The position numbers and the translations under genes are program-made. From a virus, in IMG/VR virus record IMGVR_UViG_3300049098_000197, positions 1 through 20,341 of that record: a stretch of 20,341 bases of DNA; one strand, 5' to 3'. A model generated the notes under the pieces. The model saw only the letters and a list, made by a program, of their open reading frames with translations, ran no database searches and was not told the DNA's origin. Below, in pieces: positions 1 through 9,120 of this stretch; the stretch's first letter is position 1; each line of letters opens with the position of its first letter.

Positions 1-1
1 T

Positions 2-247
2 GGATTATTAAAAGCAGGATTTAGGGTTTTATTTGATAATGAATTATTTGATAAAGCTGATGTTCCTTTATTTAAATTATATGGTAAAAATTATCCTGCT
101 CACCATAGCGGTATAATTGTTGATCAGATATATTTTATTCATGCTAAATGTGGTTGGAAAGATAGAGATAGAAAGGTTGGATTTGATCCTTTACATCCAC
201 ATTATTTTAAAAGATTGGCATGGGTAATGCGTTATAAGGAGTTTTAG
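2..247 (+). CDS. C-terminal end of an NlpC/P60-like tail protein (5' truncated)
   Basis: Only the last 81 residues are in the window; the reading frame is open from base 2 and ends with TAG at 245-247. The fragment contains HHSGIIVDQIYFIHA, which resembles the second half of an NlpC/P60 cysteine peptidase fold, where a His-x-Gly-Ile strand is followed by a strand ending in FIHA. The end (WVMRYKEF) fits the short C-termini of phage tail-assembly NlpC/P60 proteins. Such proteins usually lie directly before the tail hub gene, as here, and are thought to cut peptidoglycan during infection or act in tail-tip assembly. The catalytic Cys would lie upstream of the window. The call rests on a short motif plus gene order, so it is moderately sure. 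Confidence 0.55.
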   Translation, partial: GLLKAGFRVLFDNELFDKADVPLFKLYGKNYPAHHSGIIVDQIYFIHAKCGWKDRDRKVGFDPLHPHYFKRLAWVMRYKEF

Positions 248-2509
248 ATGGATGGAATGACAACCGGACAGACTATTGGAACAATTGCTGGTGGAGTCAT
301 TGGTGGAGCTATTGGTGGTTTTCCTGGGGCTATGATTGGTATGGCTGTTGGTGGTCAGCTTGGTTTGTGGATTGATCCTCCTTCTGCCCCTCCCCCTCCA
401 GGTATGGGAGATCTTGGAGCAAATTCTTATGTAAAATCTACCCCAGTACCTTTAGCTTTTGGTCAGGTAAAAGCTTTTGGTGGAGTTATTTGGATAGGGG
501 ATTTAGAAACAGGTATGAATAATGAGGGGTCGAGAAAAAATCCAGAATGGACTCCTGAGATGGATGCTGATTTTGCTGTTTGTCATTGTGAAGGGCCAAT
601 TACTTCTTATTTAAAATATTGGGTAAATGATCAAAAAATTGGAGATTTGGAAGATGGATGGAATATAGATTTTACTTCTTATCTTGGAACATCAAATCAA
701 AGTATAGATCCAACAATATCTTCTTATCAATCTGGAAAAACTGCTGAAGCAATTAATCTTAAATATTCAGCTTATACCGTAGTTGATTTGCATGTTGAAG
801 ACGCTGTTCTTTCAAAATTACCTTCTATTTCTGCTGAAATAAAAGCTTTTATGATAGAGTCTGGAGAAGAAGATGCTAATCCAATTCGTTGTGTCTATGA
901 ATTTTTAACTGATACAAGATGGGGAATAGGATTAGATACTGATTTATTCAATGGAGATCCAGATACAGCAGATAGTCCTTGGAAAATAGCATCAGATTAT
1001 TGTGATGAATCAGTTCAATTTACTGATTGGGATGATTCACTTTCAAATGAACCCCGATTTAGATATTCAAATATTTTTGATGCGAGAGCAGCAGCTTTTG
1101 ATATTATCACAGATATGATGCTAACTTGCAGAGGTCTTGTTCGTTTAAAACAAGGATTGATTGAACCCCTTATAGAAAATGCAGATGAAACTCCTGAATT
1201 ATATTATTCTGATCGAGTGAAAGGTGAGTTTGTAGCTGGTGGATCAAGTACCGTGAGTAGATTGTATGCTGATTTTTCAGCTTATCCTGATATATTTTGG
1301 TTTGGTGATGAGGGCAAAATAACCATATCGGGATCTAATTACACATTTATAGTTAAGGATCAAACATCGACTTATATTGATTTATTTGATGATCTTCCTG
1401 TATCACCAAATGCCAGTGATCCTTTTGAAATAGTAAAAGATAATATTAAAGAAGGATCATTTAATTTTAGGGAAAATAAAGATTCTGAAATCCCGAATAA
1501 ATTTAGAGTTGAATATGTACAAAGAGCAGTTAAAGATGAAAATGATAATTGGTCAAATGAATATATTTGGGATGCCGTAGAAAAAGATGCTGAAGAATAT
1601 TATTCAAAGTTTGCTGTGTATGGTGATGCCTCTTGGCCTACAGAACAAACTAAATTAAAAACAGTTAGATTAGGAGGAATAAAAAGAAAATCGCAAGCAA
1701 TGCGAATGGTTCAGTTTTATAGTGACTTTGCTTTATATAATAGATACTGGTGTGAATATGTAACAGGTTTGCAGGGGTATTATCATGCCATAGGAGATAT
1801 TATAGGTATAAGTCATATTCAAACTGGATGGGATAAAAAATCTTTTAGAATTGTGGGTATGGAAGAATTAGAAAATGACGAAGTTAAATTAACTTGTTTT
1901 GAATATAATTCTAATTGTTATAGTGATAATATTTCTAAAGTAATATCGTCAAGTGATAATAGTCTTCCGACTCCATATGAAGCTCCTGATGATGTTGAGC
2001 GTCTTTATGCTGTCCAAGATCTTTCTGAAAATAAAATTTATATTCTTTTTAAACGACCAGATGACAATCCCTATTTTATTGGAGCGCAAATTTATGTGAG
2101 TATAAATGGAGGAGATTATCAATGGATCAAAGAAGTCACATATATAACTCCTTCCGTAAAACTTGATGCAGGAATTAATGATTCGCAAACCACTATTGGA
2201 TATGACAATTCCACATTGTATGGATCTTTTCCATCTTCCGGTTCCTTTTGGATTGAAGATGAATTGATTACCTATACAGGGATTTCCGGTGATCCTGATT
2301 ATGAATTTACAGGATGTGGTAGAGGAATCAGTCCGGTTGCTCATACAATAGATAAATACTGCATGTTAAAAGATGCCTATACTGATTTTATTACTTTTGA
2401 AGATGCTAATATTGGTCAAACGTGGACAATAAAGGCAGTGGCGACTACACTTTATAATTTGAAATCAGATTTTGCTACTTCCCCAACTAAGGCAGTTACT
2501 ATATCATGA
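248..2509 (+). CDS. Tail hub / tip protein, short paralogue (753 aa)
   Basis: This is probably a central tail hub or tip attachment protein of the kind that follows NlpC/P60 proteins in siphophages. Residues 11-40 are a glycine-zipper-like hydrophobic segment (GGVIGGAIGGFPG and following), then a proline-rich linker and the hub-like segment TPVPLAFGQVKAFGGVIW. At about 333-395 there is a small beta module starting YADFSAYPD, and from about 401 a segment with KEGSFNF and PNKFRVEY, typical of the region before the C-terminal half in hub proteins. The last 170 residues look like a fibronectin-like region. AAGGAG at 236-241 supports ATG 248; a second in-frame ATG at 257 is possible. The end overlaps the next gene as ATGA, suggesting translational coupling. 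Most of its length aligns by eye with the next protein. I see no TIM-barrel glycosidase signature. Confidence 0.75.
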   Translation: MDGMTTGQTIGTIAGGVIGGAIGGFPGAMIGMAVGGQLGLWIDPPSAPPPPGMGDLGANSYVKSTPVPLAFGQVKAFGGVIWIGDLETGMNNEGSRKNPEWTPEMDADFAVCHCEGPITSYLKYWVNDQKIGDLEDGWNIDFTSYLGTSNQSIDPTISSYQSGKTAEAINLKYSAYTVVDLHVEDAVLSKLPSISAEIKAFMIESGEEDANPIRCVYEFLTDTRWGIGLDTDLFNGDPDTADSPWKIASDYCDESVQFTDWDDSLSNEPRFRYSNIFDARAAAFDIITDMMLTCRGLVRLKQGLIEPLIENADETPELYYSDRVKGEFVAGGSSTVSRLYADFSAYPDIFWFGDEGKITISGSNYTFIVKDQTSTYIDLFDDLPVSPNASDPFEIVKDNIKEGSFNFRENKDSEIPNKFRVEYVQRAVKDENDNWSNEYIWDAVEKDAEEYYSKFAVYGDASWPTEQTKLKTVRLGGIKRKSQAMRMVQFYSDFALYNRYWCEYVTGLQGYYHAIGDIIGISHIQTGWDKKSFRIVGMEELENDEVKLTCFEYNSNCYSDNISKVISSSDNSLPTPYEAPDDVERLYAVQDLSENKIYILFKRPDDNPYFIGAQIYVSINGGDYQWIKEVTYITPSVKLDAGINDSQTTIGYDNSTLYGSFPSSGSFWIEDELITYTGISGDPDYEFTGCGRGISPVAHTIDKYCMLKDAYTDFITFEDANIGQTWTIKAVATTLYNLKSDFATSPTKAVTIS

Positions 2510-5500
2510 CTAATATGGACATAGAAAAAACTTATAAGGATTTCAAAGGAAATCCGCAGCAAAGAAAACATCTTATTGCTTCTGGTGTAGGTGCTGTTAT
2601 TGGTGGATATATTGGTGGATACCCTGGAATGCAAATAGGCATGGCAATTGGGGGTTATTTATTTAAACCAGATTCACCGAATAAAAAATCTTATACTAAT
2701 CCTGATTATAAAACAAGTAAATCAAGGTTAGATCCAGTACCCGTAATAATTGGTACAGATATATGTCCTGGGAAAGTAATTTGGTTTAATAAAAATACAT
2801 TTGGAGTTTATGATTCAGGACATTTACCAAGTATGGAGGGTGCGCCACATGAAAGTAAGTGGAAAGAATTCATTGATCAATTAGCAGATAAAAAAGTAGC
2901 CTATTGGACTGAATATGCTGTTAATTTTAGTGGTAATGGTCATGTAGGAGTAATTAAATTTAATGGTAAACCATTTTGGTTTTGGCTTATATTTAGTGAC
3001 CTATGGGAAAATTATGATGATGCTTTAGATCCCTATCCTCCTTTAACAGTTTTTGATGCCTCACGAACGGAACATTTTACACATATTGATATAGAAGATT
3101 TAATTGGTCAAGATGCTACTTATAATAGAATAATGTATTTCAAAGGATTTTTTGCTGATTTTAGTGCTGCATCTGTTGCACCGGAAACTTCTAATTATAC
3201 CATTGATATGAATCTTCTTCAGGATATTAAACCGGAGATTCTTCCAGCGCCATTATCTTCCATGCCTATTTTTACTGCTGAAGTAAATTCAGATCGTGTT
3301 TGGTTGAGTCCTGAATCAAGGCAAGGTGGAAGTGGTATGGACTCTACTACTGGAAAACATTATTTTGAACCTGATCCTGAAGTAGGGGGGCTTTCCTGGT
3401 ATACATTAGGAATAGATCGGTATTGGAGTTGTCGGGATGCAAAAAATACTAAATTTGTAGGAATGGCTAATGGGGATTATGCCCCAATTTATATGGAGGG
3501 CAGTGATCGCAATTGGACGTATGCAGGAAATGATGCAACGTTACCAGAAATAGGAGACCCTTCATCAGCTATTCAAAATTGGTTTAAAGCAAATATATGT
3601 CCAGACATTAATTATAGTGAATTTGGTCATACAAGATCTCCAGCATTTTTACAAGCTACAGATGTCAATGATAATCGAGTTTATATTTGCGTTCATAGAC
3701 ATTGGTGGAATCCTAATCAGGGTAGAGGTGTCTATGGATTAGATAAATGGGATCATCATCATGCAGAGTATGGTGTTGAATTTGATATTTTTTATTTTGA
3801 TAGGAGTGATCCTGATTACAAAGTACATTCTCTTATTTATAATCAAAGATATAATTTACCAGATCCAGAAGGAGGAATTACTGCTGATGCCCCTGCCAAT
3901 CCTGCAATTGAATTAGGTAGTATGGTAGTATCTGAGAATCATATTTATCTATTTGGTAGTAGAGTTCAAACTGATGTTTTATTAAGTGATTACAGGACAA
4001 TTGAAAGTGGTGATAACTCTTATACAAAAATATATGCTGACTTTTCACAATATCCTGATGGATGGTGGGAGGGAAAATATGCTGCATTAGGTCAAAATAC
4101 TTATAAAATTTGGAGAGAAATAACTGAACAAACCAGTACCTACATAGTGGTAGCCAAAGAATTTGCAGCATTGCCCACTGCTGGAGAAGTAGTTCAACTT
4201 TGTAAATATCCTAAATGGGTTGCTGATTGGGGAATAGTTGGAGAGGGCAGCACAACCACAAAATTAATTTGTAATTCTCCAACGTGGAATTCTGATGGAT
4301 GGCTTGATAGTTCCTATAGTGGTCATACCTATTGGGATAAAGTTTTTTTTATAGGTCAATGGTTGTATGGTGTTGGGGCTTCTAATCCTGGGGATGGAAC
4401 AGAAATAAATTTATCATCTCCATTAGATAGAGAACCAATTCCAGGTGAACGAATTTGTTTTACAATGAATTCATCAAATGATTTTGATGAAAACGATACT
4501 AATCCTAATTTTAGTTCTGACTATGCAGGAATATTTTTTGATGACTTGGGATTTGATAACCCTACAAAAGCTGATTTGGGAAATTTAAATGCAAGTCGTA
4601 TAAGTGATAATGAGTTTAATCGATCTCACCATGTTTGTTTAAAAATAGATAAAAGTACTGGAGCAATAGAAAAACATGATACCCAAAGAGTGACTACTCC
4701 CACCTATTATGTTGGCCCACTTCTTACTTGGACAGGTGGTGTAGTGGTGTATGCTTGTGCAACCGATGTGCAGGCTTTTGTTTATTCTCATGAATCTCAG
4801 TATGGTACTCAAATGGCAGTTTATTCTTATCTGCTTGATTTTGATGATAGTGAAATTCATGAACAGATTCATCGTAGAAATGAATATTCAGGTGGTCATT
4901 CTGCTGCATGGTGTTATATGGGTTGTGTTTCGGCAAAAGAATGGAATAATGAATTAAATCAATATGTGGATGTCTGGTATACTGTTCTCAGGGTTTATGA
5001 TAGTTATGGAGAAATGAATGATGCTGTAGATCCAGGTACATTTCTTTTAAGATTAAATCAAGGAAGATTTTCAAATAAACAGGTATGGTCAGATGTTATA
5101 AATCAGTATCATGGTCTTGATCTTGATGGCGATCATAGAGGTATTGATACAATATTATTTCGTAAACATATAGCTACTGGCCCATTGTATAGTGATGCCT
5201 ATCTAACTTCTTTTCCAGATGAAAATAATTATCAAATTGGTAAATTTGGAATTACTGAAGATATTTATTTTGAGGTAGATAGAAATGGTGCTGGTACAAG
5301 GGAACAGTGGCGATTTACAATTCCTACTGAAAATAATAAGGCAGGGGAATTATATTGCATTGCTAAAAGTGATTTAGAAGATTCGGATAATAATGATCTT
5401 GATTTTCAGTGGTTAGAACTTCATGATTGGAGTAATTATAAACAATGCAGATATGGCTGGTATGCAAGTACTTTAACACAATGGAATTCTGGTCACTGGT

Positions 5501-7995
5501 ATCAATGTGATGAAAGTCCTGCATCAGTTGTTGCTGGTACTTCATGGTCAGATGATAATGGTTTATGGAGAGATCATTTTGGTCATCCATATGTAACAGA
5601 TTCATTTGAAATGCATTTTGATGAAGCAACTGATATTTGTAATGAAATAATTGATGCAACAATATATACTCTTAAAGAAGAAATTAATATAAGAGAACGG
5701 AGATTTCAATTTTCTCAATGTTATGATCAACCAAAAAAAATGCATGATGTAATACAAGAAGTTTTAGATACTTGTCAGGGTTTTATATCTCCATGTAGAC
5801 AAAGAAATTATTACAATATTCTTACTAATGAGATTGTTGATCCAGAGGAATATGAATCATGGGAATATTTTTCTAAAGTAAGAAATTTTAAATTAATAGT
5901 TCCACATCCTAATGAAATTCCCGTACTTTATTTTGGATTAGATTCAGCAGTGTTTGTTAGTACTCAGTTGTCAGATGAAAACAATCTTATATATGGTGAT
6001 TTTTCAGCTTATCCCGATAATTATTGGAAAGGAGATTTTGTTTATTACGGTGAAACAAAAGATCATGGAAGTCCAGGTGACGGAGATCATCCTTCAAGGT
6101 ATAGAAATTGGGATGTTATAATTAAACAAACTTCTACTTATATAAAAATAGGTGAGGGTATTCCTCTTTTTCCAGCTTCAGAATCGTTTACATTAAAAAA
6201 AGATAATATGAAAGAGGGTAGTTTTACCTTTGCTGAAAAATCAGAAATGGATCGTCCTAATAAAGTTAGGATAGAATTTAAAAATAGGTTATTAGGTTAT
6301 ATAAAAGATGTTGCTGAAGCTGAAGATACCTATCGATTAGACATATTAGGTGAATCTGAAAAAATTGATTTTTATAAAATGCATGGAATTAAACGGGCCA
6401 CTCAAGCAGGACGAATGGCAATGAGAATTCTTGATCAATGGAATTATCAAAAATATGTCTGTGCATTTGAAACTGATTTAGTAGGGATGACCCTTTGTAT
6501 GGGTGATATAATCGGAGTCAGCCACGCTATTACCGGATGGAATGGTAAATGGTTTAGAATAGTAGCAATGGATGAGTTAATGGATTTTGAAGTTAAATTG
6601 GAATTAGAAGAATTCAATCCTTATTGCTATCATGATTATGGTGTTCCTGTATATAACGGTTATCCTTATAGTGGTTTTCCTACACCTTATATACCAAGAA
6701 ACGTTGAACGATTTGAGGTAAAAGAGGATATAGAATTTAATCGGTTATATTTTACCTTTAAAGCTCCTGCAAGGGATGCTGGATATTTCACCGGAGCAAG
6801 AATATACCGAAAAAAAGATGATGGCACTTGGGAATTTATTGCTGTCATATATGAAACGGTGTCCTCTGTTAAATTAGCTCAAAGTGTTGGATTAAATGAT
6901 ACCACGATTTATTATGATAATGATTATATGTCAGGCTCATTTCCCTCTCAGGGGGTTATTTGGGTTGAAGATGAGTTGATGTATTACCACGGCATTGATA
7001 CTACCAATTATGCATTTACAAATGTTGTGAGAGGATATAAGGATACCGAACAGGTAGAGCATTTAATTGATGATGAAACGAATCTTTATATTAAATTAAG
7101 AGATGATGCTAATTTATATTATGAAATACCGGAATCCTGGGCAGGAACGACACAAACTTTTAAAGCGTCATCTGTTACGGTTCACAATTTGACCATTGAT
7201 CTTAATTCTTCCCCATCGTTTACCATTGATATAGTTGGTTATGGGGTACTGCCTTACTTTCCTGAATCAATTCAAAACGCATTGCCTGGAACTGAAAATA
7301 TATTTGAAACTCTTGGATTGGAGGAGGTCACAAAAGAACTTTCGATTGAAGAAGTAATTGAAATTCTTGGTTTAGGTACTTCAGAAACAATTACCGAAAC
7401 ATTAACCTTTTTAATTGAATCTCTTGGCTTGGGCGATAGTTTAAAGGATGTATCTATAATTAATATCGTAGAATCTCTTGGATTAGGAGATGTTAAGTAT
7501 CAACCGGACTATGTTCGTATGATTGAAGCTATTGGTTTGGGTGATTCAAAAACAGTTATTGAAACCTTGGCTCATTTAACTGAAACCCTTGGTTTAGGAG
7601 ATTTTGTTGAAATTATAGAAGTAATTACTGAAACCCTTGGTTTGGGTGATTCAAATATAATCGTTGAAACATTGGCCCAATTGGTTGAAGCTATTGGATT
7701 GGGTGATTTAAAAGTTGTCACTGAAACATGGACTCAATTTACTGAAACTCTTGGCCTTGGTGATAGTAATTATGTATTAACTGAAGAATCGATTACTGAG
7801 ACTCTTGGCATGGGTGATGTTACAGTAGTGGATATAATAGAGTACCTTGTAGAATCCCTTGGTTTAGGTGATTCAAAGGTGGTCACTGAGACATTAGCCC
7901 AAATATTTGAATCTCTTGGTTTGGGTGAATCAACTGAAGATTTATCTGAGAGTGAAGATGCTGCTATGATGATCTTAAATAATAATATGTTATAG
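2506..7995 (+). CDS. Giant tail hub / tip protein with central insert and LGLGD repeat tail (1829 aa)
   Basis: This is a paralogue of the preceding hub protein. The N-terminus (about 25-55) again has a glycine-zipper segment (GVGAVIGGYIGGYPG), followed by DPVPVIIGTDICPGKVIWF, matching the first hub. The two align again from about residue 1050 (RRFQFSQCYD against PRFRYSNIFD) to about 1580, including the modules YGDFSAYPD (about 1160), KEGSFTF and PNKVRIEF (from about 1235), and CMGDIIGVSHAITGW. Between about 250 and 1000 lies an insert absent from the shorter hub; it is rich in aromatic residues and short beta-strand-like segments and includes another YADFSQYPD module near 509. Residues 1601-1808 hold twelve repeats around E-T/S-L-G-L-G-D, spaced 16-19 residues. 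The ATG overlaps the upstream TGA (ATGA); another in-frame ATG lies at 2515. It probably forms an extended tail tip or central fibre. The function of the insert and repeats is unknown. Confidence 0.72.
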   Translation: MTNMDIEKTYKDFKGNPQQRKHLIASGVGAVIGGYIGGYPGMQIGMAIGGYLFKPDSPNKKSYTNPDYKTSKSRLDPVPVIIGTDICPGKVIWFNKNTFGVYDSGHLPSMEGAPHESKWKEFIDQLADKKVAYWTEYAVNFSGNGHVGVIKFNGKPFWFWLIFSDLWENYDDALDPYPPLTVFDASRTEHFTHIDIEDLIGQDATYNRIMYFKGFFADFSAASVAPETSNYTIDMNLLQDIKPEILPAPLSSMPIFTAEVNSDRVWLSPESRQGGSGMDSTTGKHYFEPDPEVGGLSWYTLGIDRYWSCRDAKNTKFVGMANGDYAPIYMEGSDRNWTYAGNDATLPEIGDPSSAIQNWFKANICPDINYSEFGHTRSPAFLQATDVNDNRVYICVHRHWWNPNQGRGVYGLDKWDHHHAEYGVEFDIFYFDRSDPDYKVHSLIYNQRYNLPDPEGGITADAPANPAIELGSMVVSENHIYLFGSRVQTDVLLSDYRTIESGDNSYTKIYADFSQYPDGWWEGKYAALGQNTYKIWREITEQTSTYIVVAKEFAALPTAGEVVQLCKYPKWVADWGIVGEGSTTTKLICNSPTWNSDGWLDSSYSGHTYWDKVFFIGQWLYGVGASNPGDGTEINLSSPLDREPIPGERICFTMNSSNDFDENDTNPNFSSDYAGIFFDDLGFDNPTKADLGNLNASRISDNEFNRSHHVCLKIDKSTGAIEKHDTQRVTTPTYYVGPLLTWTGGVVVYACATDVQAFVYSHESQYGTQMAVYSYLLDFDDSEIHEQIHRRNEYSGGHSAAWCYMGCVSAKEWNNELNQYVDVWYTVLRVYDSYGEMNDAVDPGTFLLRLNQGRFSNKQVWSDVINQYHGLDLDGDHRGIDTILFRKHIATGPLYSDAYLTSFPDENNYQIGKFGITEDIYFEVDRNGAGTREQWRFTIPTENNKAGELYCIAKSDLEDSDNNDLDFQWLELHDWSNYKQCRYGWYASTLTQWNSGHWYQCDESPASVVAGTSWSDDNGLWRDHFGHPYVTDSFEMHFDEATDICNEIIDATIYTLKEEINIRERRFQFSQCYDQPKKMHDVIQEVLDTCQGFISPCRQRNYYNILTNEIVDPEEYESWEYFSKVRNFKLIVPHPNEIPVLYFGLDSAVFVSTQLSDENNLIYGDFSAYPDNYWKGDFVYYGETKDHGSPGDGDHPSRYRNWDVIIKQTSTYIKIGEGIPLFPASESFTLKKDNMKEGSFTFAEKSEMDRPNKVRIEFKNRLLGYIKDVAEAEDTYRLDILGESEKIDFYKMHGIKRATQAGRMAMRILDQWNYQKYVCAFETDLVGMTLCMGDIIGVSHAITGWNGKWFRIVAMDELMDFEVKLELEEFNPYCYHDYGVPVYNGYPYSGFPTPYIPRNVERFEVKEDIEFNRLYFTFKAPARDAGYFTGARIYRKKDDGTWEFIAVIYETVSSVKLAQSVGLNDTTIYYDNDYMSGSFPSQGVIWVEDELMYYHGIDTTNYAFTNVVRGYKDTEQVEHLIDDETNLYIKLRDDANLYYEIPESWAGTTQTFKASSVTVHNLTIDLNSSPSFTIDIVGYGVLPYFPESIQNALPGTENIFETLGLEEVTKELSIEEVIEILGLGTSETITETLTFLIESLGLGDSLKDVSIINIVESLGLGDVKYQPDYVRMIEAIGLGDSKTVIETLAHLTETLGLGDFVEIIEVITETLGLGDSNIIVETLAQLVEAIGLGDLKVVTETWTQFTETLGLGDSNYVLTEESITETLGMGDVTVVDIIEYLVESLGLGDSKVVTETLAQIFESLGLGESTEDLSESEDAAMMILNNNML
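7306..7929 (+). repeat. Twelve-copy LGLGD protein repeat array at the hub C-terminus
   Basis: Twelve copies of an approximately 18-residue unit with core E-[TSA]-[LI]-G-[LM]-G-D start at codons 1601, 1619, 1638, 1656, 1674, 1693, 1709, 1728, 1747, 1765, 1783 and 1802. The first is degenerate (ETLGLEE), the second ends in GT and the last in GE. The spacer often contains a second ET (for example VVTETLAQIF). Codons for the core vary between copies (ttg, tta or ctt for Leu; ggt, gga or ggc for Gly), so these are diverged repeats rather than a recent slippage product. Function unknown. Confidence 0.9.
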
Positions 7996-8004
7996 GATAA
8001 TAAA

Positions 8005-8778
8005 ATGACTAATTGGCAGATTGGTAAACCTGCAATATTAAAAAATAATGGATGGGCTACACAAGTTACTCCATCAGGATCAAATCATACTAAAGGTTCA
8101 TGGGCGACAGCAGCATCTTCTATTGGATATGATATATCAGGATTTCTTTTTTGTTCTACTAATCCGTGGTCAGGCCAACGTCTTATGACAGATTTAGCCA
8201 TTGGAGATGCTTCTAATAAATATATATTAGTTGATAATCTTATAAATAATTATAATAGTACTTATACTCAAAGAAATGAGACAACTCATTGGGTTCCTAT
8301 GAGGATTGCAGCAGGGAGTAATATTTATTTAAGAGGGCAATCAAGTGTAGGAGGAGATTATTATAGAGCAACTATAATTCCTTATGGGGGAAATTTTCAT
8401 GGATCTGGATTTGGCAGAAGTATTGTATTAGGAGATAATACTGGAGATACTGGAGGTCAAGCCCTTACAACATCCTATGTAGAATTGACTTCTTCTCTTT
8501 CGTTTGCGGTGAAAATGATGTATGTTTCAATAATTCATTTAACTTATCCTTCAACTTATGGAGAGGGTTGGGTTTATGTAGCTGTAGGATCTTCAGGAAA
8601 TGAAGTACCTATATATTCAAGGAGAATAACTGGTCATAATTCTTCTGTTTGTGTTTGGGGGCATCCTGATAGTCATGCATTACCTGTAAATATAGCTCAA
8701 GGAAGTAGAGTATCAATTAAAGTAACTGATTCTGATGCAAATAATAAAATAGATGGTATTGTTTATTGTTATGGATAG
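8005..8778 (+). CDS. Virion-type protein with an internally duplicated beta domain (257 aa)
   Basis: I do not recognise a named family, but the protein seems to be built from two copies of a domain of roughly 110 residues. The first half has LAIGDASNKYILVDNL, then HWVPMRIAAGSNIYLRG and IIPYG; the second has VAVGSSGNEVPIYSRR, then HALPVNIAQGSRVSIKV and IVYCYG, in the same order and spacing. The alternating hydrophobic pattern suggests beta-sandwich or jelly-roll domains, common in phage tail-tip decoration or fibre proteins. Only a weak AGGAT precedes the ATG, 9 bases after the hub stop. It lies between the two genes that carry LGLGD repeats. A structural role is inferred from context. Confidence 0.6.
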   Translation: MTNWQIGKPAILKNNGWATQVTPSGSNHTKGSWATAASSIGYDISGFLFCSTNPWSGQRLMTDLAIGDASNKYILVDNLINNYNSTYTQRNETTHWVPMRIAAGSNIYLRGQSSVGGDYYRATIIPYGGNFHGSGFGRSIVLGDNTGDTGGQALTTSYVELTSSLSFAVKMMYVSIIHLTYPSTYGEGWVYVAVGSSGNEVPIYSRRITGHNSSVCVWGHPDSHALPVNIAQGSRVSIKVTDSDANNKIDGIVYCYG

Positions 8779-8789
8779 GAGATTAAAAA

Positions 8790-9116
8790 ATGGCAGTAAC
8801 AAGTGTAGGATCAGGAAGTCAGTCAGCCACTTTAGATACTGAACATACCTTAGATACGGAGACAACCGCAGGGGTCTATGTTCTGGTGGTTGATATGAAT
8901 AATTTGGCAGATGGAGATGTAGTCATATTGAGAATTAAAACAAAAGCTAAAACAGGATCTACTTCCAGACTTGCTTATCAATCTACTTTTTCCAATGCAC
9001 AGACTGAGGTAAATAAATATTCTCCAGCAATACCTGTTGATACTGAGATTATTTGCACTTTGGAACAAACCGATGGTACAGGCCGATCATTTGATTGGAA
9101 TCTTTTAAAGATGTGA
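8790..9116 (+). CDS. Small phage virion-type protein (108 aa)
   Basis: The 108-residue protein looks like a small single-domain beta protein: an SQSATLDTEHTLDTET start, a strand-rich centre VYVLVVDMNNLADGDVVILR, and an end DGTGRSFDWNLLKM. Similar short proteins (a GVYVLVVD-like strand, a GD-x-x-x-x-RI strand, and a Gly-x-x-x-x-F-x-W end) recur as hypothetical proteins in tail regions of environmental phages; this is recollection of a pattern, not a search. The upstream TAG stop overlaps the Shine-Dalgarno AGGAG (8777-8781), so translation is probably coupled to the previous gene. No membrane segment or catalytic motif is visible. It is probably a minor structural protein. Confidence 0.6.
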   Translation: MAVTSVGSGSQSATLDTEHTLDTETTAGVYVLVVDMNNLADGDVVILRIKTKAKTGSTSRLAYQSTFSNAQTEVNKYSPAIPVDTEIICTLEQTDGTGRSFDWNLLKM

Positions 9117-9120
9117 TGCT

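Noticed and set aside
1949-2344. Open frame on the minus strand (131 aa)
   Set aside because: Lies entirely inside the first hub gene on the other strand. The composition (many Ile, Asn, Ser) is that of a mirror of AT-rich coding DNA, with no recognisable domain.
3878-5662. Several open frames of 68-99 aa on both strands
   Set aside because: All overlap the giant hub gene, which has clear protein-level homology to its neighbour; they are rich in His, Leu and Ile with no ribosome binding site and no family pattern.
7306-7929. CRISPR array or DNA-level tandem repeat
   Set aside because: Repetition is at protein level; codons for the same residues vary between units and there are no unique spacers between identical DNA repeats.
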